A DNA stretch of 64,000 nt from Achromobacter dolens (GCF_902859745.1 NZ_CADIJW010000001.1:434001-498000), one strand, 5' to 3'. Counted from the first letter of the stretch, positions 25,005-35,854 are shown. Numbers and translations: made by a program. Notes: generated by a model not told the origin, from the letters alone.

Positions 25005-25868
25005 ATGCAGTCCACCGCAGCACCCGCCCTGGCCCCCGACGCCGCCCGCGCCCGCGCCATCTACGACCTCGGCCACAGCACCGTCTTCGCCTCGCGCATC
25101 GACCCGCGCTTCTCGTACTGCATGTACGTCCCCCCGCACATCGACCAGGCCAAACACCCCATGGAGCTGGTCGTCATCATGCACGGCACCGGCCGCGCCT
25201 TCGTCGAATACCGCGACGCCTTCGCCGAATTCGCCCGCTGGAACGACTGCATCGTGCTGTGCCCGCTGTTCCCCGTCAGCCCGCTCGGCGACGGCAACCG
25301 CGACGGCTTCAAGCAACTGATCGAAGGCGACATCCGCTACGACCACATCCTGCAAGGCATGGTCGCCGAAGTCGGCGAGAAATTCGGCCGTGACTTCAGC
25401 CGCTTCGCCCTGTTCGGCTATTCCGGCGGCGGCCAGTTCGTCAACCGCTACACCCTGCTGCACCCCGAAACCCTGTGGGCCACCTCGATCGGCGCGCCCG
25501 GCTCGGTCACGCTGCTCGACCCCACCCAGGACTGGTGGGTCGGCGTGCGCGGCGCCGAGGCCCGCTTCGGCAAGGCCGTCGACATCGAGGCCCTGCGCCA
25601 GGTCGCGGTGCACATGATCGTCGGCAAGGCGGACCTGGAGACCTGGGAAATCACCCACCGCGAAGGCGGCAAGTTCTTCATGCCCGGGGCCAACTCCGCC
25701 GGCGCCACGCGCCCCGAGCGCCTGGAATCGCTGCGCCGCTCTTTCGAGGCGGCTGGCGTCAAGGCCGTGCTGGACGTGGTCGACAACGTGCCCCACGACG
25801 GCCTGAAGTGCGTCGGCCAGGTGCAGGACTTCCTGGCCGCCGAACTGCGCAAGCTGCGCAATGAATAA
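25005..25868 (+). CDS. alpha/beta-hydrolase, cytoplasmic esterase-like
   Basis: A 287-residue protein with the serine-hydrolase nucleophile elbow GYSGGG (FALFGYSGGGQFVNRYTLLH). An upstream VVIMHGTGRA gives the oxyanion-hole strand, and the late HDG of NVPHDGLKC is a likely catalytic histidine. No signal peptide is seen, so it acts in the cytoplasm. It is the first gene after operator site C, has GAGGAAA before the ATG, and is followed 58 bases later by ABC permease genes. Its probable task is to cleave an ester or amide of the imported compound, as siderophore esterases do; this is inferred from context. Confidence 0.85.
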   Translation: MQSTAAPALAPDAARARAIYDLGHSTVFASRIDPRFSYCMYVPPHIDQAKHPMELVVIMHGTGRAFVEYRDAFAEFARWNDCIVLCPLFPVSPLGDGNRDGFKQLIEGDIRYDHILQGMVAEVGEKFGRDFSRFALFGYSGGGQFVNRYTLLHPETLWATSIGAPGSVTLLDPTQDWWVGVRGAEARFGKAVDIEALRQVAVHMIVGKADLETWEITHREGGKFFMPGANSAGATRPERLESLRRSFEAAGVKAVLDVVDNVPHDGLKCVGQVQDFLAAELRKLRNE

Positions 25869-25926
25869 CGTCGACAACCCGATCGGCGGGCGCGCGAGCG
25901 CCTGCCTGCCGCGATAGGAGAGGGCC

Positions 25927-26871
25927 ATGCTGCGTTTCGCGCTATCCCGTATCGTCATGGCCATTCCCACACTGCTGATCGTGGCGGTGGCGGTGTTCGT
26001 CATGATCCGCCTGATTCCGGGCGACCCCGCGCAATTGCTGCTGGGCGACCTTGCCACGCCGGCGGCCCTGGCCGACCTGCGCGCGCGGCTGGGCCTGGAC
26101 CAGACCTGGCCGACCCAGTTCGGCATCTGGTTCGGCAACATGCTGCACGGCGACCTGGGTTCGTCCATCAACACCGGCCAGCCCGTGCTGCCGCTGGTGT
26201 GGGACCGTTTCCTGATCAGCGGCCGCGTGGTGCTGGTGGCCGTGCTGTTCGCCGCCCTGGTGGCCGTGCCCGCCGGCATGATCGCGGCGTGGAAGCAGAA
26301 CAAGGCGCCCGACCTGATCCTGGTCGGCACCGCCACGCTGCTGGTGTCCATTCCCACCTTCTGGCTCGGCCTGCTGCTGCTGATCTTCTTCGGCTTGAAG
26401 CTGCAATGGCTGCCGGTGGTGGGCTACGTGTCGATCGGCGAAGACTGGAAGGCCGGCCTGCTGTACCTGGCCATGCCGATCCTGACGCTGTTCCTGCACG
26501 AGATCGGCGTGCTGATGCGCATGGCGCGCGCCAGCACGCTGGAAGTGCTGCGCCTGGACTACATCACCCACGCCCGCGCCAAGGGCCTGTCGGAATCCGC
26601 GGTGCTGATGCGCCACGCCTTCCGCAACGCCTTCGGTCCCACCTGGACCCTGATCGGCCTGGTGCTGGGCAACCTGCTCGGCGGCATCGCCGTGGTCGAA
26701 ACCGTGTTCACCATTCCCGGCCTGGGCCGGCTGCTGGTGGATTCGATCTTCGCCCGCGACTATCCCGTGATCCAGGGCTGCCTGCTGTTCGTCGGCGTGA
26801 TCTACGTGATCGTCAACCTGCTGATCGACCTCTGCTATCCCATCTTCGACCCGAGAGTGACCGCCGAATGA
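25927..26871 (+). CDS. ABC transporter permease, DppB/OppB-like
   Basis: A 314-residue inner-membrane permease of the dipeptide/oligopeptide/nickel family. The N-terminal part is MLRFALSRIVMAIPTLLIVA with FVMIRLIPGDPAQLLLG. The EAA loop is YITHARAKGLSESAVLMRHAFRNA, and GIAVVETVFTIPGLGRLLVDSI is the family C-terminal signature. About six spans are expected. It overlaps the DppC-like gene by four bases. Together with the DppC-like and fused ATPase proteins it forms the inner-membrane importer of the AsnC-controlled system. Confidence 0.95.
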   Translation: MLRFALSRIVMAIPTLLIVAVAVFVMIRLIPGDPAQLLLGDLATPAALADLRARLGLDQTWPTQFGIWFGNMLHGDLGSSINTGQPVLPLVWDRFLISGRVVLVAVLFAALVAVPAGMIAAWKQNKAPDLILVGTATLLVSIPTFWLGLLLLIFFGLKLQWLPVVGYVSIGEDWKAGLLYLAMPILTLFLHEIGVLMRMARASTLEVLRLDYITHARAKGLSESAVLMRHAFRNAFGPTWTLIGLVLGNLLGGIAVVETVFTIPGLGRLLVDSIFARDYPVIQGCLLFVGVIYVIVNLLIDLCYPIFDPRVTAE

Positions 26872-27685
26872 AAAAGCGAATTGCAGCTAACGCGCTGATA
26901 GGCGGCGTGATCGTGGCGGCGATGCTCGTCGCGGCCATCATGGGCGCCTTCTGGACGCCGCACGACCCGCTCAAGATCAACTTCGTGGCGCGGCTCAAGC
27001 CGCCCGGCGGCGACTTCCTGCTGGGCACCGACGAGTTCGGCCGCGATGAACTGTCGCGCCTGCTCGCCGGCGCGTCCAGCAGCGTCTGGATCAGCCTGCT
27101 GACGGTGGGCTTCGCCATCATCGCCGGCACCATTGTCGGCACCCTGACCGGTTTCGTGCGCGGCTGGACCGACCGCATCATCATGGCCTTCAACAACGCC
27201 CTGCTTGCCTTTCCCGGCCTGCTGCTGGCGCTGGGCCTGCTGGCCGTGGTCGGCGCCAACAAGTACGGCATCATCCTGGCGCTGGGCCTGGCCTATACGC
27301 CGTCGGTGACGCGCATCGTGCGCGGCACGGTGCTGTCGCTGCGCGAGAAGGAGTTCATCGAATCCTCGCGCGTGCTGGGCAACTCCGAGCTCTACACCAT
27401 GGTGCGCCACGTGCTGCCCAACTGCGTCGCGCCGTTGACGGTGCTGGCGACCTCGATGTTCGGCTGGGTGATCCTGGCGGAAAGCGCGCTGTCGTTCCTG
27501 GGCCTGGGCGTGCCGCCGCCGGCGCCCACCTGGGGCAACATGCTGGCCGCCGCCCGGCCGTTCATGGCGCAGGCCTCCTATCTTTCCATTCTTCCGGGCC
27601 TGGCCATCGCGCTCGCGCTGCTCGGGATCAACCTGCTGGGCGACGCGGTGCGTGACCGTCTCGATCCCCGCATGAGGGGCGTGCA

Positions 27686-27689
<4 letters not shown>
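26868..27689 (+). CDS. ABC transporter permease, DppC/OppC-like
   Basis: A 273-residue permease partner. One N-terminal span is followed by FLLGTDEFGRDELSRLLAGA, the DppC signature. The EAA-type loop is FIESSRVLGNSELYTMVRHVLPN, then LAESALSFLGLGVPPPAPTWGNML. The start ATG overlaps the DppB-like stop (ATGA) and the end overlaps the ATPase start in the same way, so translation is coupled. Confidence 0.95.
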
Positions 27690-29341
<1,652 letters not shown>

Positions 29342-29385
29342 GGGGACGGGTCCGCGCCGGGCGGAAGTTCCGTTGCGGCGCGGAC

Positions 29386-29395
29386 TTATGCATAA
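29386..29395. promoter_or_regulatory. short palindrome before the GntR gene
   Basis: TTATGCATAA is a perfect 10 bp palindrome 36 bases before the GntR start, overlapping a possible -10 (TAAAAT). It could be the regulator's own operator, but the site is short and evidence is positional only. Confidence 0.35.
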
Positions 29396-29431
29396 AATAC
29401 GCGGTTTGGATTTGATTCACGGGAGTGGTCC

Positions 29432-30052
29432 ATGCCGAAAGCGGCGGCGACACAGCCGGGCCTGGTTGACCGTATTGCCCTGGATATTCAGTCGGGGGTA
29501 TACGGCCCTGGCGCGTGGCTGAAACAGATCGATCTGCAGGAACGCTACGGCGCCAAGCGCCTGGACGTGCGGCGGGCGCTCGATCAATTGACCGCCAAGC
29601 GGCTGATCGCCCACATCCCGAACCGGGGCTATCACGTTTATACGATGGACCCCGATCAGCACCTGCAGATCCGCGACATCCGCGTGCTGCTGGAAACCGG
29701 CGCGGCGGCCGACCTGATGCCCAACGTCACGGCGGCCAAGGTGCGCGCCCTGCGCGCGCTGGCCGAGCGGTTTTCCAAGCTGTTGCAGGACGGCACCCTG
29801 CTGGAGCAGTACGAGGTCAACCTGGCGTTTCACGCCGGGATGTACGACATGTGCTCCAACCGCGAATTGGCGGCGCTGATCCAGGAAACCCGGGCGCGCG
29901 GCCCGGCGGCCCCCGCCAAGGAATGGGTGACGCGTTCGCGCATCGAGATCTCGGCGCGGGAGCACTTCGACATGGTAGAGGCGCTGGAAGCGCGCGACGT
30001 CAAGCGCCTGCAGAAGATCATCGCCCAGCACGTCGGGCAGGACATTTCCTGA
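29432..30052 (+). CDS. GntR-family transcriptional regulator, FadR/FCD type
   Basis: A 206-residue regulator. A winged helix-turn-helix (LVDRIALDIQSGVYGPGAWL, ERYGAKRLDVRRALDQLTAK, IPNRGYHVY) is followed by a helical FCD domain (IRDIRVLLETGAAADLM; FHAGMYDMC; EHFDMVEALEARDVKRLQKIIAQHV). The conserved EHFDMVEAL and FHAGMYDMC segments carry the usual metal/ligand residues. It lies 90 bases after the ABC operon and has its own promoter region, so it adds a second layer of control to the uptake cluster. The ligand is unknown. Confidence 0.9.
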   Translation: MPKAAATQPGLVDRIALDIQSGVYGPGAWLKQIDLQERYGAKRLDVRRALDQLTAKRLIAHIPNRGYHVYTMDPDQHLQIRDIRVLLETGAAADLMPNVTAAKVRALRALAERFSKLLQDGTLLEQYEVNLAFHAGMYDMCSNRELAALIQETRARGPAAPAKEWVTRSRIEISAREHFDMVEALEARDVKRLQKIIAQHVGQDIS

Positions 30053-30081
30053 CCCCCCGTGGGCGCGATGGCCCGGTTTTC

Positions 30082-30112
30082 GCGGCGGCCTTCCTGAAAA
30101 GGAGGCCGCCGC
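30082..30112 (+). terminator. strong hairpin after the GntR gene
   Basis: GCGGCGGCC (30082-30090) and GGCCGCCGC (30104-30112) are perfect arms, extended by CCT/AGG pairs around GAAA. It lies 30 bases after the GntR stop. No T-run follows, so efficiency is uncertain. Confidence 0.55.
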
Positions 30113-30187
30113 GGTCATTTCGGGGCCGTCTTCAGGGATACCCCGGATACCGCCCCAGCCGCAAGTCTTCATAATGGGCAGCTATTT

Positions 30188-30197
30188 TTGGCGCCAA
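30188..30197 (+). promoter_or_regulatory. AsnC-type operator, site D (binding-protein gene 1)
   Basis: TTGGCGCCAA, followed immediately by a possible -10 box TATAGT (30198-30203), 45 bases before the start of the binding-protein gene. Lying in the -35/-10 spacer, it should act in repression. Confidence 0.63.
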
Positions 30198-30242
30198 TAT
30201 AGTTATGAATCCGGCGCCGCATGCCCCCGGGGGATTTCCACA

Positions 30243-31802
30243 ATGCACCACCTTCCTGTTTCCCAAGCGCTCGCGCTCAGCCTGGCCCTGGCCGCCGCGG
30301 GCGCGGCCCATGCCGCCACCCTGACCATCGCCCAGCCGGCCGACATCCGCTCGACCAATCCGGGCGTCAACCGCGACAACACCACCGACGGCGTGGTGCT
30401 GAACATGGTTGAGGGCCTGGTGGGTTACCGGGAGAACGGCACGGTGGCGCCGCTGCTGGCCAAGTCGGTCGACCTGTCCGAAGACGGCCTGACCTATACC
30501 TTCAAGCTGCGCGACGGCGTCAAGTTCCACAATGGCGCCACGCTGACCTCGGCCGACGTGCTCTGGAGCTGGCAGCGCTACATGGATCCGAAGACGGACT
30601 GGCGCTGCCGCAGCGACTTCGACGGCCGCAACGGCCTGAAGGTCACGGACGTGACCGCGCCGGACGCGCAGACGGTCGTCATCAAGATCGACCGCAAGTC
30701 GGCGGTGTTTCTCGATTCGCTGGCGCGCACCGACTGCGGCATGACGGCGATCCTGAGCAAGGATTCGGTCAACGCCGATGGCTCGTGGAAGCAGCCGGTC
30801 GGCACCGGCCCGTACCAGTTCAAGGAATGGAAGCGCGGCGAGTACGTGCTGCTGACCGCGTTCAAGGACTACGTGTCGCCCGGCGCCGGCGACAAGCCGG
30901 ACGGTTACGTCGGCGCCAAGCGTCCGCTGGCCGACGAGGTCCGCTTCCTGGTGGTGCCGGACCCGTCGACCGCCAAGGCCGGCCTGGTGTCGGGCGCGAT
31001 CGACGCGAGCCAGATCACCATTACCGACGTGGCCGAGCTGAAGAACAATGCGGCGGTGTCGGTGATGAGCCCGCACGACGCCACCAAGCACACGCTGCTG
31101 TTCCAGACGCAGGATCCGGTGCTAAAGAACGTCAAGCTGCGCCAGGCGATCGCGGCGGCGCTGGATATTCCGCAGGTGGTGGCGGCGGCTTCCGAAGGGC
31201 TGGGGCAGTTGAACAATTCGGCGGTGTACGCGGGGTCGGCCTACTACCAGGAAGCCGAGAAGCGCACCTACAAATACGATCCGGCGCGCGCGCAGCAGTT
31301 GCTCAAGGAAGCGGGCTACAAGGGCGAGCCGATCGTGATCTACGCCAACAAGCGCGCGCATGTGCCAAGCTACCAGGTGGCGGTGATCGCGCAGGCGATG
31401 ATGCAGGCGGTGGGCATCAATGCCAAGATCGAGGTGCTGGAATGGGCCACGCAGTTGGACCGCTACAACACGGGCAAGTACCAGATCAGTTCGTTCACGT
31501 TCTCGTCGCGGATCGATCCGGCGCTGAGTTTCGAGCAGTTCGCGGGCGACAAGAGCAAGCAGCCGCGCAAGGTCTGGGATGATCCCGAGGCGCAGAAGCT
31601 GATCGACGAGAGCTTCCTGGAGTCGGATCCGGCGAAGCGGCAGAAGCTGTTTGACCAACTGCATGCGTTAATGCTGGAGCAGACGCCTTTGTTGGTGCTT
31701 TATAACGGGGCGGATGCTTGGGCGACCAACAAGCGGGTGCAGGGGTTTTCGGTCTGGGAGGGGAAGCCGCGGGCCTGGGAGACTAAGATCGTTGGCAAGT
31801 AA
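30243..31802 (+). CDS. periplasmic solute-binding protein, family 5 (DppA/OppA type), paralogue 1
   Basis: A 519-residue binding protein with signal peptide (ALALSLALAAAGAAHA). Family 5 motifs are LSEDGLTYTFKLRDGVKFHNGATLTSADVLWSWQRY, PVGTGPYQFKEWKRGEYVLL, LRQAIAAALD and RAQQLLKEAGYKG. GGGGGA before the ATG sets the start. It is closely related to the binding protein at 32105-33667 (shared DIRST-PGVNRD, FKLR-GVKFHNGA-LTSADVLW, YKGxxI). It probably feeds the DppBC-like transporter encoded upstream, and its promoter has operator site D. The ligand cannot be told from sequence. Confidence 0.94.
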   Translation: MHHLPVSQALALSLALAAAGAAHAATLTIAQPADIRSTNPGVNRDNTTDGVVLNMVEGLVGYRENGTVAPLLAKSVDLSEDGLTYTFKLRDGVKFHNGATLTSADVLWSWQRYMDPKTDWRCRSDFDGRNGLKVTDVTAPDAQTVVIKIDRKSAVFLDSLARTDCGMTAILSKDSVNADGSWKQPVGTGPYQFKEWKRGEYVLLTAFKDYVSPGAGDKPDGYVGAKRPLADEVRFLVVPDPSTAKAGLVSGAIDASQITITDVAELKNNAAVSVMSPHDATKHTLLFQTQDPVLKNVKLRQAIAAALDIPQVVAAASEGLGQLNNSAVYAGSAYYQEAEKRTYKYDPARAQQLLKEAGYKGEPIVIYANKRAHVPSYQVAVIAQAMMQAVGINAKIEVLEWATQLDRYNTGKYQISSFTFSSRIDPALSFEQFAGDKSKQPRKVWDDPEAQKLIDESFLESDPAKRQKLFDQLHALMLEQTPLLVLYNGADAWATNKRVQGFSVWEGKPRAWETKIVGK

Positions 31803-31835
31803 GTCGCTTTTTTCGGGCGGTCTCTTTTTGGGGCC

Positions 31836-32001
31836 GTCCGGGGCGGCGTTGGCCTGGCGTGCGCGGGGCTACGATTGCGGTCCGGAGCGTTCGCTCCGGA
31901 CTTCCCCTTCGTCATCTTCGTCACAGCCTGCGGCTGTTCCTTCAGATTCCCTCGGGCGCATCTACACGCCCCGCGCACGCCAGGCCAACGCCGCCCCGGA
32001 C
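31836..32001 (-). repeat. repeat copy 3 (inverted): conserved core between perfect 34-bp self-complementary arms
   Basis: Arm 31836-31869 is the exact reverse complement of arm 31968-32001. The 98-base core, read on the minus strand, begins GTGTAGATGCGCCCGAGGGA and has the palindrome at 31880-31901 followed by CGCAATCG, like copies 1 and 2. The element lies between the ends of two convergent paralogous binding-protein genes. The rest of 31803-32104 has a T-run at 32034-32041 and the hairpin at 32059-32089. Confidence 0.85.
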
Positions 32002-32058
32002 TCCACCGTTGAAGCTTGACGGTTGCCGGCGCGGTTTTTTTCTATCATGTGCTGCAAT

Positions 32059-32089
32059 GCAAAGAGGCCGCTTTTCGCGGCCTCTTTGC
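32059..32089. terminator. 13-bp hairpin at the end of the convergent binding-protein genes
   Basis: GCAAAGAGGCCGC (32059-32071) pairs perfectly with GCGGCCTCTTTGC (32077-32089) over a five-base loop, 15 bases from the stop of the minus-strand gene. Strong stem, U-tract weak; likely terminator for either strand. Confidence 0.7.
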
Positions 32090-32104
32090 TTGGCGTTGCG
32101 CGGG

Positions 32105-33667
32105 TTACTTCGCCACGCGCTCCACTTCCCAGGCGCGCGGCTTCTTGACGGCCCAGGGGGTGTAGCCCTGGATGTCGCTGCGGAAGGCGCCGATGTCCAG
32201 GCCGTTGTAGAGCGGGATGCTGGGGACGTCGGCCAGGAACAGCTTGTGCAATTGGTCGAAGGAGGCCTGGCGCTTGGCGTGGTCGGTGTCGACCGAGGCG
32301 GCGTCCAGGAGCTTCTGGGCGTCGGGATTGTCCCAGACCTTGCGCGGCTGCTTGGCCTTGTCGCCGGTGACCATTTCGTAGTTCAGCGCCGCGTCCAGGC
32401 GGGCGGAGTACGGGAAGGTCATCATCTGGTAGGTGCCGGCGTTGTAGCGGTCGAGCTGGGTGGCCCATTCGGACACGGACAGCTTGGCGTTGATGCCGAC
32501 GGCCTGCAGCATGGCCTGGATGATGACGGCGGAGTTGTACGACTGCGGGTAGCGCTTGGTGGTGATGAGCTCGATCTCCTGGCCCTTGTAGCCGGCTTCC
32601 TTGAGCAGCTTCTGGGCCAGCGCCGGGTCGTATTTCCAGCCTTCCTTCTGGGTGGCGTCGTGGTAAGGCGAGACCAGCGGGACGATGGAGTTGTTGGGCT
32701 TGGCCAGGCCTTCGGTGACGGCGGCGGCCAACTGGTCGTAGTCGATGGCGTGGGCCAGGGCCTGGCGCAGCTTGGGATTGGACAGCAGCGGGTCCCTGGT
32801 CTGCAGCAGCAGCGCGGTCATGCTCATGACCGGCGCGTAGGCGACCTTGACGTTGGGGGTGCCTTGCAGCACCGGCACGTCATTGTTGGAGACGTCCTCG
32901 ATGATGTCGATGTTGCCGCGTTGCAGGGCGGCCTTGGCGGTGGAGTCGTCGGGCACGATGACGAAGCGCACTTCATCGACCAGGGGGCGCTTGGAGCCGG
33001 TGTAGCCGTCGCGCTTGCCGTCGCGGTTGGCGTAGTCGGCGAACCGGGTCAGGCGCACATATTCCCCACGCTTCCATTCGGCGAAGACGAAGGGGCCGGT
33101 GCCGATGGGCTTGTCCCAGGTGCCGTCGGCCTTGACCGAGGCTTTCTGCAGGATGCCGGTGCCGCCACAGTCGGCGCGCGCCAGCGAGGCCAGGAACAGG
33201 CTGCTGGGTTTTTCCAGGTGGTAGACCACGGTCTGGGCGTCGGGCGCCTCGACGCCGGTGACCTTGACGGTGTCGCGGCCATCGAATTCGCTGGCGCAGC
33301 GCCAGCCGGCGTTGGCGGCGGTGTAGTGCTGCCAGGTCCAGAGCACGTCGGCCGAGGTCAGCGGCGCGCCGTTGTGGAACTTGACGCCCTGGCGCAGCTT
33401 GAAGGTGTAGGTCTTGCCGTCGGGGCTGATGTCGATGGATTCGGCCAGCAGGGGGCGCACTTCGGCATCCTCGCCGTAGGCCACCAGACCCTCGACGATG
33501 TGCAGCACCACCGCGTCGCTGTTGCTGTCGCGGTTCACGCCGGGCTCGGTCGAGCGGATGTCGGCGGTGAACGAGATGCGCAGCGGCGCGGGCGCCTGGG
33601 CCAGCGCGGAGCCTGCCAGCGCGCCCAGCGCCAGGGCAACCGCGGTATTCAGGAGTTTTGTTTTCAT
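32105..33667 (-). CDS. periplasmic solute-binding protein, family 5, paralogue 2
   Basis: A 520-residue binding protein with signal peptide (NTAVALALGALAGSALAQA). Family 5 motifs are SPDGKTYTFKLRQGVKFHNG, PIGTGPFVFAEWKRGEYVRL, LRQALAHAIDYDQL and LAQKLLKEAGYKGQE. It is a clear paralogue of the protein at 30243-31802. It follows the C45 hydrolase gene by 76 bases on the same strand, so both are probably transcribed from the promoter with operator site E. Two binding proteins for one permease pair suggests two related ligands. Confidence 0.94.
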   Translation of the reverse strand: MKTKLLNTAVALALGALAGSALAQAPAPLRISFTADIRSTEPGVNRDSNSDAVVLHIVEGLVAYGEDAEVRPLLAESIDISPDGKTYTFKLRQGVKFHNGAPLTSADVLWTWQHYTAANAGWRCASEFDGRDTVKVTGVEAPDAQTVVYHLEKPSSLFLASLARADCGGTGILQKASVKADGTWDKPIGTGPFVFAEWKRGEYVRLTRFADYANRDGKRDGYTGSKRPLVDEVRFVIVPDDSTAKAALQRGNIDIIEDVSNNDVPVLQGTPNVKVAYAPVMSMTALLLQTRDPLLSNPKLRQALAHAIDYDQLAAAVTEGLAKPNNSIVPLVSPYHDATQKEGWKYDPALAQKLLKEAGYKGQEIELITTKRYPQSYNSAVIIQAMLQAVGINAKLSVSEWATQLDRYNAGTYQMMTFPYSARLDAALNYEMVTGDKAKQPRKVWDNPDAQKLLDAASVDTDHAKRQASFDQLHKLFLADVPSIPLYNGLDIGAFRSDIQGYTPWAVKKPRAWEVERVAK

Positions 33668-33743
33668 CGATGCGTTTCCAGGGGTTGCGAGGGCGGCCCG
33701 GGGGGATCCGGCCGCCACCGGCGGTCAGTGGACCGGGAAAGCT

Positions 33744-34880
33744 TCAGGCCGCGGCCAGCAGCTCGGGATCGGCGTCCAGGCTGTAGCGGGTAAACGTGCG
33801 GTTCAGCGCCGGCAGCGGCGCCACTTCCATGAGGCCGGCGGCCGGCTCCATGACGACCATGGCGACGGTGGCCGACAGATTGTCGTGGCTGCCGGGGCGC
33901 GGCGGGCGGCAGACCGAGTAGGGCGTGCCGAAGTCGTCGAACAGCGCGCGCTTGAGGTCTTCGCGCGTCAGCTTGTCCTTCTCGTTCAGCAGGCGGCGCA
34001 CGCGCCAGTCGCGGTAGGCGCTCTCCGGGGTGCTGGCGCGGCCGGTGTCGCGCAGCTTGCCCAGGGCGACTTCGCTGACCCAATGGTTGGCGTGCACGAT
34101 CAGGTCATCGGCGCCCGGGTAGATCGGGAAGGCTTCATCGGTGGTGCACTCGTAGTCCACGCCGAAACCCGCGGCCATACCGATCATGATGTTGTTCGAG
34201 CACGACTTCTGGGTGGTGCTGACGGCCTTGATGGCCAGCGCGAAGTGCTCCTGCTCCAGCACCTTGCGGCGGATCAGCGACAGCGGCACGCCCAACTGGC
34301 GGAAGTCGCGGTCGGATTCCAGGTAGTTGGCGGTGATCGACACGCCGGCGCTGTTCAGGCCGCTGCGGGCCAGTCCGCCGGCCTCGACGAAGGTCAGAAT
34401 GTCCGGGCCGTTGTCGTTGCGCACGCGCAGCACGATGGCGGTCTCGGCGCATTCGGCGCGCCAGTCCCAGTTCTGCCCATGGATCAGGCGGCCGTTGGCC
34501 GAGCGGGTCGGCAGGATCAGGGCGCCGGTGCAGCCGTCGCCCGGTTCGAGTTCGGCGGCTTTCTTCTTTTCGGCGCGGGCCTTGGCGATGACTTCGGTGC
34601 GGGCGTTGACCATCACGATGTCTTCGAAGGGCACGTTGGCGCCGGCGGCGATGCCGCGCATTTCCTCGAGGTAGTGCGGCGCGAAGTTCTCGATCTCGCG
34701 GGCGAAGCTTTCGATGAGGCGGGTGCGCGCCATGGCGTCATAACCCAGATCGACCAGCGTCTGGCCGTACATGGCGGCGCTCTTGCGCACGCGGTCGGCG
34801 GCCTGCTGGCCATAGGCGCGGCCGCGAGCCTCGGGGGTACCGGAGACCGATACGAAGGGGAATTGGGTGATCTGGGTCAT
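33744..34880 (-). CDS. C45-type autoproteolytic acyltransferase/amidohydrolase (isopenicillin N acyltransferase-like)
   Basis: A 378-residue N-terminal-nucleophile hydrolase of the acyl-CoA:6-aminopenicillanate acyltransferase family. The GDGCTGALI motif (about residue 115) supplies the cysteine that becomes the new N-terminus after self-cleavage. IHGQNWDWR, GLNSAGVSITANYL and the late GSHDNLSATVAMVVMEPAAG are family landmarks. ATG 34880 is used; further upstream the frame offers only a weak TTG start. No signal peptide is seen, so the enzyme is cytoplasmic. In the context of peptide-type importers and the hydrolase at 25005 it probably cleaves an amide bond of an imported compound. Confidence 0.88.
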   Translation of the reverse strand: MTQITQFPFVSVSGTPEARGRAYGQQAADRVRKSAAMYGQTLVDLGYDAMARTRLIESFAREIENFAPHYLEEMRGIAAGANVPFEDIVMVNARTEVIAKARAEKKKAAELEPGDGCTGALILPTRSANGRLIHGQNWDWRAECAETAIVLRVRNDNGPDILTFVEAGGLARSGLNSAGVSITANYLESDRDFRQLGVPLSLIRRKVLEQEHFALAIKAVSTTQKSCSNNIMIGMAAGFGVDYECTTDEAFPIYPGADDLIVHANHWVSEVALGKLRDTGRASTPESAYRDWRVRRLLNEKDKLTREDLKRALFDDFGTPYSVCRPPRPGSHDNLSATVAMVVMEPAAGLMEVAPLPALNRTFTRYSLDADPELLAAA

Positions 34881-34949
34881 GGACGGATAGCGGCGCGCGG
34901 CGCCGTGAGGTCGGGGAAGGGGAGAATGTTGCAAAAATATTAGCTTATT

Positions 34950-34959
34950 TTGGCGCCAA
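34950..34959 (-). promoter_or_regulatory. AsnC-type operator, site E (C45 hydrolase promoter)
   Basis: TTGGCGCCAA, 70 bases before the C45 start read on the minus strand, with an AT-rich possible -10 (TAATAT) about nine bases downstream of it. Same core as sites A-D. Confidence 0.63.
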
Positions 34960-35083
34960 TATTACCGAGGGTTTGCCCGAGGATGAAGCGCTGGCACGAC
35001 GTGAGCGCAGACCGCCGCCCCATTGCCGGGGTGCCACCCGCCGGGCGGGCGGACAGGCGTGTCGGCAGGGGCGCGCGGCATCG

Positions 35084-35854
35084 TCAGGGGCGCGCCGCGT
35101 GTTCGCGCGCCAGATCGCCGCAGCGCGCAAAACCGGCGCCGGCGGCGCGCAGATGGTCGAGCAGCCGCTCGACCATCTGCAGCCGCGCGGCGCGTCCCAC
35201 GCCGTTGTCGGCGCGCGGGTGCAGCGTCAGGCAGGCGTAGCCCTCGGCGGCCAGCAGGGCTTCGCCCTGTTCGGCCAGGTGCGCATAGGCGCGGTCCTGG
35301 GTGACGCGGCGGCTGAAATGGCTGGCGTCACACAGGCCTTCGCTCCAGGGCAGTTCAACCATGCCCGGCGCGCCGTCGGCGTCCAGCGCGTAGGGCGCGT
35401 CGTCGTCGATGGCGCTGCTGTCATAGCGGTAGCCCAGCTCGCGCAGCAGTGGCAGGGTGCGCGGGCTGAAGCCGCCGCCGGTCCAGCGAAAGCCCTGCGG
35501 CGCCTGGCCGGTCAGCGCCGCCAGGCGGTCGCGGCCGCGTTGCAGCACCTCGGCCTCGCGCTCGCCCAGCGTGGCCAGGTCTTCGAAGGCGTTGCCCTGC
35601 GAGGCGGCCTCATGACCGTCGCGCAGGCTCTGGTCCAGCAGGTCGCGGCAGCGTTCGGCCTCGAAGGCCGGCCAGAACAGGGTGGCGCGGATCTGCTGGC
35701 GCCGCAGCATGTCCAGCACCCGCGCCAGGCCGCCGCCATAGGTGTAGCGGCCGTGACCGTCGCGGCCGTGCAGCTCGTGTTCCGGGCGGGCGGCGGCTTC
35801 GGGGCCGATCCCCTGCACGTTGAGGGTGACCAGTACGGTCTTGGTGGCCATCAT
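35084..35854 (-). CDS. polysaccharide-deacetylase-fold protein lacking the metal ligands (likely pseudoenzyme)
   Basis: A 256-residue NodB-fold protein that aligns with its neighbour at 35851-36741 along its length (RATLFWPAFE, GHEAASQGNAFE, LPLLRELGYRYDSSAI, LTLHPRADNG). Where the neighbour has the metal-binding VDG, this protein has VQG. Where the neighbour has HGYLHE, it has QGNAFE. Thus the aspartate and both histidines of the metal site are gone, while the late LTLHP histidine remains. Its start overlaps the stop of the neighbour gene. It may be a non-catalytic partner or binding protein; loss of function is the alternative. Confidence 0.82.
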   Translation of the reverse strand: MMATKTVLVTLNVQGIGPEAAARPEHELHGRDGHGRYTYGGGLARVLDMLRRQQIRATLFWPAFEAERCRDLLDQSLRDGHEAASQGNAFEDLATLGEREAEVLQRGRDRLAALTGQAPQGFRWTGGGFSPRTLPLLRELGYRYDSSAIDDDAPYALDADGAPGMVELPWSEGLCDASHFSRRVTQDRAYAHLAEQGEALLAAEGYACLTLHPRADNGVGRAARLQMVERLLDHLRAAGAGFARCGDLAREHAARP

